Assembly: GCA_963580285.1 (NCBI GenBank)
Contig: OY757013.1
Coordinates: forward strand, 151,455,900 to 151,519,899
Direction: 5' to 3'
Source of the DNA: Lucinisca nassula
Lineage: Eukaryota > Mollusca > Bivalvia > Lucinida > Lucinidae
Length of the DNA stretch: 64,000 nt
The notes beneath the pieces were generated by a model. That model was not told the DNA's origin and ran no database searches. It saw nothing but the letters and a program-made list of their open reading frames with translations. This document shows, in pieces, positions 56,658 through 64,000 of the stretch. The position numbers were made by a program, and so were the translations under genes. Position 1 is the stretch's first letter. Each line of letters opens with the position of its first letter.

Positions 56658-57880
56658 AAAATATCTCGGTCAAGATCGAATATGGGTCATGTTGGGTCAA
56701 AAAGTAGGTCAGTAGGTCAAATCAGGAAAAAACCTTGTGAAGACACTAGAGGCCACAGTTTTGGTCCGATCATCATCAAACTAGCCCAGAATAATCATCT
56801 TGACAATATCTCAGTCAAGTTCGAATATAGGTGTTGTCGGGTTTAAAAGTAGGTCATTAGGTCAAATCATAGAAAAACCTTCTGAACACACTAGAGGCAA
56901 CAATTTATGTCCAATCATCATCAAACTTGCTCAGAATGATCATCTTGATAATATCATAGTCACGTTTGAATATGAGTCATGTTGGTTCAAAAAGTAAGTC
57001 AGTAGGTCAAATCATAGAAAAACCTTGTGAACACACTAGAGGCCACAGTTTTGGTCCAATCATCATCAAACTTGCTCAGAATGATCATCTTGATAATATT
57101 TTGGTCACCTTCGAATATGGGTCATGGCAGGTCAAAAAGTAGGTCAGTAGGTCAAATAAGAGAAAAACCTTGTGAACACACTAGAGGCCACATTTTTGGT
57201 CCAATCATCATCAAACTTGCTCGGAATGATAGTCTTGACAATATCTCGGTCATGTTCGAATATGGGTCATTTCAGGTCAAGAAGTAGGTCAGTAGGTCAA
57301 ATCATAGAAAAACCTTGTGAACACACTAGAGGCCACAGATTAGGTCCGATCATCATCAAACATGCCCAGAATGATCATCTTGACAATATCTGAGTCATGT
57401 TCAAATATTGGTCATGTCGGTCCAAAAAGTAGGTCAGTAGATAAAATCATAGAAAAACCCTCTGAACACACTAGAGGCCACAGTTTTGGTCTGATCATCA
57501 TCAAACTTGCTAAAAATGATCATTTGACAATATCTCAATTAATTTTGAATGTGGGTCATATCTTGCCAGTAAGTAGGTCAGTAGGTCAGATTGCTGAAAA
57601 ACCTTGTGTACACACTAGAGACCCCAGTTTTGGTCCGATCATCATCAAACTTGCTCAGAATGATCATCTTGACAATATCTGGGTCAAGTTTGAATATGGG
57701 TCATGTCGGGTCAAAAAGTAGGTCAGCAGGTCAAATCATAGAAAAAGTTTTGAACACTCTTAGAGGCAACAGTTTTAATCAAATCATCATAAAACTTGCT
57801 CAGAATGATCATCTGGACAATATCTCAGTTCAGTTCGAATATGGGTCATGTCAAATCAAAAAGTAGATCAGTAGGTTATT
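56658..57880 (+). repeat. 142-bp tandem array, same monomer as E2
   Basis: TCAAACTTGCTCAGAATGAT, GAATATGGGTCATGTCGGG and AAGTAGGTCAGTAGGTCAAA recur about eight times. The units match 19255-23770 closely. Confidence 0.95.
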
Positions 57881-58936
57881 TTGTCATAACTTTTGAACTG
57901 TTTTAGATAGAGCCTTCATATTTGGCATGTAGGTTCCTTGTGACAAGGGCTTCCCACTCATATAAAGATTTGACCTGTGACTTTGACCTGTGACCTACTT
58001 TATCATAACTTTTGAACCATATGAGATAGAGCCTTCATATTTGGCATGTATGTTCCCTGTGACAAAGTTTTCCCAATCATTCAAATTTTTTAGGCATGAC
58101 CTTGACCTTTGACCTACTTTGTCATAACTTTTGGAGCATTTAAGATACAGCCTTCATATTTGGCATAAAGGTTCCTTCATAGGAGTGAGTGTTTGAGTTG
58201 AAGTCTCACCGAAAGCTAAGGTCATACAGTGATGGGACCTCTGTTTAAAAACCAATCTGAAAGTCTGGAGAAGCTTGGGATCGATACTGCTACCCCTGGT
58301 TTACAAGGCAAGTAACATGACCACAGTACCATGAAGGCTTCTAAACTTCATTGGAATGTTGTGTAGATGACCCTCTAGGAAAATAGCATAACGATTAACA
58401 AATGGTCACAAGAGCTAAAAATAGAAAAAACATTGTGAATTTGCTTCAAATGCGAACTCCTTCTAAACCTTTGGGCAAATTGGATTTTAAACTTCACAGG
58501 AATGTTGCCTAGGTGACTCCCAACCAAAATAGTTAAACCATATTCCACTCCAATGAACAAGATGGCTGCCAGAGTTAAAAATAAAAAAAAAATCTTCAAA
58601 TGACAATTCCTACTGTACTCTTGGGCCAATTTCATTCAAACTTTGAAGTAATGTTGCTTAGATGACCCTCTACCAAAAAGGCTAAAACAATCCCGCTCTG
58701 ATGAAAAAAATGGCCACCGGAGCTAAAAATAGAAAAATATTGCAAATCTGATTCAAACGTGAACCCCTCCTAAACCCTATGGCCAATTTGATTCAAACTT
58801 CACAGGAATGTTACCTAGGTTACTCCCTACCAAATAAGCTAAAATCACTGCTGATGGCCACCATAGCTAAAAATAGAATGTACTCGAGACAGTGACAGAC
58901 AGGTGAGCGAATCAGGGCCCTGTGGGCCCTCTTGTT

Positions 58937-59357
58937 TCCAAAAATATGTTTATTGTTTTGTTCTGAATTGCAGCTGAAGTTTTGACTTCATTAACTTTGA
59001 ACAACTCAACTCTGCTTTATATAGCTTATATATTGAGTCTTTCAGTTTGAAAACATTTGTCCTACTGAACATTGTTTTACCTTTGCAAAAATAAAGATCA
59101 ACATCAGATCCATCTGATCAGGATCTACACTGTTTGTCATTCAGTTTACAAGTTTGAATGAATATATTTTACCCAGCAACTTGATTGGTTGATAGTCAGA
59201 AATGGGTGTGGCAATATTCAGCAGGACAAAGGATAAATATAACAGCACTAGCAACACCTACATACAGCTTTGTTTTGCCTTGAAACACAGAAAAATTCTG
59301 TAAAACACCATATAGGTTCTAACTATAAAATTTTTCAAACATATGTAGTTCAATAGC
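58937..59357. other. intron 5, no gene; decayed TTAA MITE
   Basis: CAACATCAGATCCATCTGATCAGG (59100) and CAGCAGGACAAAGGATAA (59220) are remains of the TTAACCCTTGTCCTGC family. Confidence 0.55.
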
Positions 59358-59478
59358 CTGTTAGAAAAACTAAGAACTGTTCGATAGACTGTTAGAAAAA
59401 CTAAGAACTGTTTGATAGACTGTTAGAAATAAAACAGAAACTGTTGGGTAGACTGTTTGAAAAACTGTGAACTGTTCT
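59358..59478 (+). repeat. 33-bp minisatellite, about 3.5 units
   Basis: CTGTTAGAAAAACTAAGAAC with TGTTCGATAGA repeats at 59358, 59391 and 59424, then diverges. Confidence 0.85.
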
Positions 59479-59549
59479 AGGAATACTTTAGCAAACTCAG
59501 TAGAAGGGGAAACGGAAATTATTATTGGCAAAATTTCTGGCCCATTCCA

Positions 59550-59815
59550 CTGTCTGTTACCAAAATAGAAGTGGAGGCAATGATCAGGAATCGATACAAT
59601 TAACCCACAGCTCCCATCAGAGACACCAAAGGGAAAGAAACACAAACATGAAACAACAGACCCTAATGCAAACATCAATAGCAGAAAGCCAAAAGGACAG
59701 TTACTTTCCCACAAAATAGCCAATAGGCTATCCCAAATAAAATAATATAAGCGACACAAACGCCCAAAGACCAACCATAACAAAAACAAACCGCGACAGA
59801 AGAAGTCTGAAATGA
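59550..59815 (-). repeat. repeat F, partial
   Basis: AAATAGAAGTGGAGGCAATGA to GACAGAAGAAG is the reverse of 12613-12858. Confidence 0.8.
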
Positions 59816-59878
59816 ACACCCCTGTAACTCCTACTTTATATAGAAAAATGGGTTTTAAAGGGGTATACATTATTTTTA

Positions 59879-60613
59879 GCTAGTCTGTTTTTTAAAAAAA
59901 AACTTTCGAGCTATTGTCATCACTCCGGCGTCTGCGTTGTCGTTGTCGTCTGGCGTCGTCGTTCCAAAAAAACTTAACCTTGGCTATAACTTAAAAAGTA
60001 TTAGACCTAGCCTCATGAAACTTCATACACACACTCATCATAAGAGCTACATTTTGACCAAGGACCATAACAACATTGTTGATTTTGGCTGAATTATCTC
60101 CCCTTTTCCAATTTTTTTCTGAAACACATTTTTTGCTCTCATTTTAATACTATTCACAACAGAGCCTTCAAACTTCACATGAATGTTCCTTGGGACAAGA
60201 CCTTTTCAGTGATACCACACTTTTTGATCTGTGACCTTGACCTTTGAACTTTGACCTATTTTTCGAAAATTTAACCGAAAACCTTAACCTTGACCATATT
60301 TCCAAAAGTATTTGGCCTACCTTCATGAAACTTCATACACATACTCACCATTACAAGAGCTACATTCCCCACAAGTTTTATAACTCCATCTTGCAATTTG
60401 ATTGAATTATCTCCCCTTTTCTCTCCATTTTTTTTTAAATTGTTTTTGTCTCTTATTTCAATACTATTCACAACAGAGCCTTCCAACTTCACATGAATGT
60501 TCCTTGGGACAAGACCTTTTCAGTCATACCACGCTTTTTGACCTGTGACCTTGACCTTTGAACTTTGACATGGAAAAACAGACGAGCATGGCGCCGCTTG
60601 CGGTGCTCTTGTT
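59879..60613 (+). mobile_element. HINE E11 in intron 5
   Basis: The head GCTAGTCTGTTTTTTAAAAA, with GTCGTTGTCGTCTGGCGTCG, pairs with the tail AAACAGACGAGC, hairpin GGCGCCGCTTGCGGTGC and TCTTGTTC. Two units of about 305 bp contain CATGAAACTTCATACACA and TGACCTGTGACCTTGACC. Confidence 0.8.
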
Positions 60614-62084
60614 CTTATTTCTGTTCCAAGATATAGATTGAGACAGTTCTAATGAGCACCCACAACCTATGTTGTGAGTAGAAATAAGAAAAATATCACA
60701 ATTTTCTTCAGAATTTAATCATTTTGGAGATCTAAAAAATGCACTATGTTGCATGTACATGTTAATGTAATGTGTTTCTAAAGACAATAAAATGTCTTGT
60801 CTAACTGCAGAGAAAAAGGACTCTAGTGTTGTGGGATGAGAAAGCTTTTAAAATTAAACGCCCAGGACCTGTCACTCTGTACCAGTAGTTTTTTTGCCTG
60901 TGACTTAACATAAGCCTGCATTACTTGCATGTTAAAATAAGCAAAACAGCTGCTATTTTTGTCTCCTTTACACTTAGGCCAGCTTTACTGAGGTCTCACA
61001 GTCAGATTTACATTTGACTGGTGATCAGGATGTCCCCGGTTCAGTACAGCATTCTGTTATGGATACTGATCATGAAATCTATTCTATGGTTATTCTCTCC
61101 ATTCCGTTGAGTCAATGAAAAATGAAGTCTGCAATGTCACAAATATGAAAATGAAATCTGCAATTGTCATGATTGACAGTTTAAGGGGTGCTTCATCTAC
61201 AGCCATATTTGTATGGACAGGCTTAGTCAAATGTGTCGCTATTGAATTTAGCATCGTGAAATGGTATACAGATATCACATGACTGTAACAAACTTTTTGA
61301 AGTTGACAAAGGTTTTGAATAGCTTGTGCATAAAAAATTATGATCAAACTTTGTTACGCTCTGTTGAATTCAATAAAGTTTGATGATTTGGACAAAGCTT
61401 AAGAATTTCAACACTCTTGTCACATTTTGTCAAATTAAATGCTTTTGCACCTTGTGCACGCTGCCCCGCCTATCGGGGCTGGAAGAAATAGATGGGCTGC
61501 ATGATGCTTCCCCGCAGAGCTGAAACCAGCTGCACATGAGTACTGGTAAACCGCTTAGCAGTCTAAGCCTGCCCAGGCAAAGTAGCGCAAGTCAGACCGT
61601 CCCTACATGTTAACCCTTTTGGTTTGTTTGGGCAGCAGGGATTGAGATGTCATTTCATCTCAATGTCGGGTAAAAGTCCCACAAAATTGGAAGCAATGTC
61701 TCCAAAATGACCTAAATAGTGTTGTTGGGGATGTAAAACCTCAATTCAAACAAACAAAGCCTTGTGCACCATGTCCTAATTCTTTCATTCTTGACATTAT
61801 TTTCATCAGTACCTACAATGTTCACCTTTCTGTTTTTGAGATTTTTATGAAGACCCTATTTTCAATGATATAGCCATCCAAATTTTAAAAAGGGAAAGTA
61901 CTAAATATTTCCTCTATTTCAAGTACTTTTGTCACAAACTACTGTTTTGTCAAACTGAAAATTCTAGTTGTATATTATCTGCTATATAATTTTTGTATAT
62001 GTTAGATGATAATTTTGACTTTGTAAGTGGATTCCTTCTGAAAAAATATAATTTTGTAACATTTTTTGTCCATTTATTTTTCAG
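60614..62084. other. intron 5, right end
   Basis: An M3-type arm (60640-60680), a decayed SINE 1 (about 60960-61115), and a full SINE 2 (61460-61759, flanked by CCTTGTGCAC). The acceptor at 62084 is TTTATTTTTCAG with a good pyrimidine tract. Confidence 0.65.
61460..61759 (+). mobile_element. SINE family 2, full-length, with duplication
   Basis: CTGCCCCGCCTATCGGGGCT to TTCAAACAAACAAAG. CCTTGTGCAC lies at 61450-61459 and 61760-61769. Confidence 0.9.
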
Positions 62085-62202
62085 ACTCTTCTTGGAGATG
62101 ATCAGTATGTGTTTACGAGGCTCAACAAAGTATTTGACGCCATGCCTTCAACAGACACACTGTCCCATAAACTGTTCCCTAGGCCTCCTTCACCTTTTGA
62201 TG
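62085..62202 (+). CDS. dynein heavy chain-like, exon F
   Basis: TTTTTCAG precedes, GTAAGC follows; phase 0 in, phase 1 out. It reads TLLGDDQYVFTRLNKVFDAM, then PSTDTLSHKLFPRPPSPFD. It follows HLHPNVE of exon E directly. In dyneins the segment after GLHPNADI likewise runs through a short helix with a TxxLFxxI-type core before the C-terminal domain. Support comes from phase, frame and position; the sequence itself is poorly conserved. Confidence 0.82.
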
Positions 62203-63238
62203 GTAAGCAGCTTTGTCAACATGATCCAAACAGAATGACATTGATGTCAAGAATGAAGTTCCTAAGCCTTTAACCCATTGCAGGTGGGAAACCCCTAAAG
62301 ATCAGGGCCTGCACTATTTGCTAATAGAATTGTCCATGTCTGGGGACATTAGTGTTTCACAAACACATCTTGTTGCACCTGCTTTAAGCATGGTGCGATA
62401 TAAGAGTTTGGTTTTTTGTCTGTCAGTCTGTTTGTCAATCCATTTATGTTGGGTTCAACCAAAGTGTCAACCCAAATGTTCAAGTCCATTTATCAAGCAC
62501 TACAATCACAGGTGCAACATTTCAGCAGAATGCTTGTTTCTTATTTTTCAGATAAAATAGGGCTTGACATTTCATGTGAATTGTCTGCTGGGCAGACAAT
62601 TCACATGAAATGTCAAGCCTTATTTTCTCTGAAAAATGATAAGACAATAAGAATAAAATCTGTTCTAAAAGTCTCTTCTGTGCTTTAAGTGTTTGCAAAT
62701 GAGGCCTATAAAAATAAAATGTTAAATAGCATCTAGGTAGGCTTAGCACATCTGTGCAGTTTTGATCAGAGTCTTCACTGCTCACATGTCTGACCAGAGT
62801 CATCACTGCTAGTATGACCTTCAAATGGTGAAAACTGTTTTGTTCTGGAAATTTTTATCACTTTAACTTTTGCTATAGTAGTATTGTATGGAAAAAACAC
62901 CTCCATAATGTTGTTTGGCCCCCACCCATTGGGGCTTGAAGAAATAAATGGGCTGCATGATGCTTCCACACAGAGCCGAATTCGGCCCGCATACGAGTAC
63001 TGGTAAACCGCTTGTCCAGGCAATGTGGTGCGAGTCAGACCGTCCATGCTTATAAACCCTATTGGTTTCATTGGGTGACAGGGCTTGAGATGTCATTTCA
63101 TCTCAAATGTCGGGTAAAAGTCCCACAAAATTGGAAGCAACGTCTCCAAAATGACCTACATAGTGTTGACGGGGGCATTAAACATCAAATCAAACAAACA
63201 AACATAATGTTGTTGGGTATTTATACTCTATTTTAAAG
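62203..63238. other. intron 6
   Basis: Contains part of a TTAACCCATTGC MITE (62270-62340), a HINE-like GTTGCACCTGCTTTAAGC head without array (62372), a palindrome ATAGGGCTTGACATTTCATG mirrored (62558-62630), and the SINE 2 at 62916-63202. Confidence 0.65.
62916..63202 (+). mobile_element. SINE family 2, full-length, with duplication
   Basis: TGGCCCCCACCCATTGGGGC to CAAATCAAACAAACAAA. CATAATGTTGTT lies at 62904-62915 and 63203-63214. Confidence 0.92.
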
Positions 63239-63402
63239 GTCCTGCCCTGGCTGGAATCAGTATCCATAGTAACAACCCAGCTATAGTTGGACAGGGAGTT
63301 TTTGCTACGGCTAGTTTCGCAACTTTCAAGATGAGGAAGGATGTGGAATTATGGGAAATCTGCTTCACAATGCTACAGAAAGTGCCAAAGGCTTACAACA
63401 AG
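63239..63402 (+). CDS. dynein heavy chain-like, exon G
   Basis: TTTTAAAG precedes, GTAAGG follows; it enters in phase 1 (G + GT makes glycine) and ends in phase 0. It reads PALAGISIHSNNPAIVGQGV, FATASFATFKMRKDVELWEI and CFTMLQKVPKAYNK. The last helix would sit where dyneins have the first helices of the C-terminal domain, before the ExxRFNxLL segment. The exon carrying that segment is not in the remaining 600 bases, so it lies to the right. Confidence 0.8.
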
Positions 63403-64000
63403 GTAAGGTTAATTGCTAGATTTTCCTCTTATCTGTCCCTTCTTTTGACTCCTTGCCTACAATTTTTTTTTTGCAGTTTTTCTCGAAATGTCCGCTGCTG
63501 GATTTTAAGTGCCTAGATTTACCATGCCCCAGTATATCACAGGATATATCAGGAATTTGCTAACTGGTAAGGTTTGTCAATGTCAGTTCTTTTCTGCAGT
63601 ATTAATTGTTACCAGCGTCATTGTTCCCTCAACACAGCATTACACCAGGATACCTGTCAGTATTTTTGATTCTCTAAATGGCTCTTATCACTAGTGATGC
63701 AGCTTCTGCAGAACACAGTATTATCTGGGACTGTTCTGTTTGGTTGGCAGTTTCCCTTTTGGGGAGTTCTCCTCTGTAAATTGTGTTAAAACTTATTTTA
63801 ACCCTCATCTTTCAATATACTACATTCCTTCCCTATTTTCAGCCATTTGTGTTGCATGTTTTCAATTTTTACCATAGGGTCAGAAGCAGAATGAAAAACA
63901 GCTGATCCAGATCTATACAGTTTTTTGTTTTGTTTGTTTAAATGATATATCCCGGTTCAGCATGGTGAGGGTTAACATCTTAATTATGCCCCACCACAAA
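63403..64000. other. start of intron 7, no gene
   Basis: TCTTTCAATATACTACATTC (63810) through CAGAAGCAGAATGAAAAACA matches 43665-43745, a diverged MITE. CAGCTGATCCAGATCTATAC is its core arm. Confidence 0.6.

Larger units (their letters stand above)
55522..58936 (+). mobile_element. HINE E6 with two different arrays
   Basis: Head TAGCTCACCTGTCACGTAGT, then TGCGTGCGTGCGTGC. Tail CAGGTGAGCGAATC, hairpin AGGGCCCTGTGGGCCCT and CTTGTTT. It holds a 160-bp array, then the 142-bp E2-type array, then three AACTTTTGAACTGTTTTAG-type units (57880-58175) and E7-like units (58440-58860). Confidence 0.92.
32042..63402 (+). other. dynein heavy chain-like gene (partial): seven exons seen
   Basis: Seven AG/GT-bounded exons join in phase with no stop and give about 420 residues. 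The reading follows the order of the dynein heavy chain C-terminal region: a PLV-type strand before the D6 lid; GMWVLLQNAHN; FRVWIAAHTVAEALPVRLLQ; SVKAIIDTPK; TMKDSLVRSFTWF; FGHGGWNSPVDF; IYGSYSTDLYD; LHPNVE. Conventional heavy chains have GxWVxLQNCHL, FRLWLT, LQxSxK, FGPLGWN and YGGRVTDxxD there, so this protein is clearly divergent. A dynein heavy chain domain-containing 1 (DNHD1)-like protein is my best guess, an axonemal paralogue the alternative. Introns are 2695, 846, 750, 1094, 23679 and 1036 bp. Upstream exons (motor AAA1-5) and the last exons are outside or unrecognised. Confidence 0.85.

Noticed and set aside
55633..57880. Regularly repeated units resembling a CRISPR array
   Set aside because: Units are contiguous 142-160 bp tandem repeats without unique spacers, in animal DNA.

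Overview
This is a window of animal nuclear DNA, AT-rich and dense with repeats. It is most likely from a bivalve mollusc (inference). The reasons are tRNA-derived SINEs ending in AAACAAAC, a Penelope-like retroelement, Tc1 and mariner elements, and above all a dozen elements whose ends look like AGCTCACCTG...CAGGTGAGC plus a small hairpin plus CTTGTT, wrapped around tandem repeats. I read these as non-autonomous Helentron/Helitron2-like elements (called HINEs below). There are no bacterial-type operons, no CRISPR array, and no intact tRNA or rRNA gene that I can support.

Only one host gene is visible. Seven exons on the + strand (32042-32264, 34960-35157, 36004-36201, 36952-37180, 38275-38405, 62085-62202, 63239-63402) have matching splice phases and together encode about 420 residues of the C-terminal part of a dynein heavy chain-like protein. 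It is divergent and may be a DNHD1-type protein. The first and last exons of the gene lie outside the window. One intron (38406-62084) is 23.7 kb and is largely built of transposable elements.

Layout. 1-1600: 3' part of a Penelope-like reverse transcriptase on the minus strand, broken by one stop. 1948-7866: a HINE with 323-bp repeats and a second HINE (2865-5096) nested in it. 8264-11223: SINEs, palindromic MITEs and another HINE. 11374-13261: a mariner remnant split by a HINE that itself contains two TTAA-flanked MITEs and another repeat. 14757-27042: a DNA transposon with about 650-bp terminal inverted repeats. It encodes a DDE transposase continuous with a SWIM zinc finger, split by a four-deep nest of HINE insertions (16426-25533 > 16897-25388 > 19144-25114 > 19745-21845). 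27639-29222: a broken Tc1 element. 30733-31766: a broken mariner. 32042 to the end: the dynein-like gene, with HINEs at 32626-34146, 43980-46345, 49812-50615, 51554-53132, 55522-58936 and 59879-60613 in its introns.

Two observations stand out. First, repeats at several insertion sites let the pre-insertion sequence be read off, so the order of events can be deduced, and removing the nest puts the transposase back in one frame. Second, several unrelated-looking HINE repeat arrays carry regularly spaced AGGTCA half-sites in different geometries (palindrome, DR0, DR1, DR2), which are the classical binding geometries of nuclear receptors.
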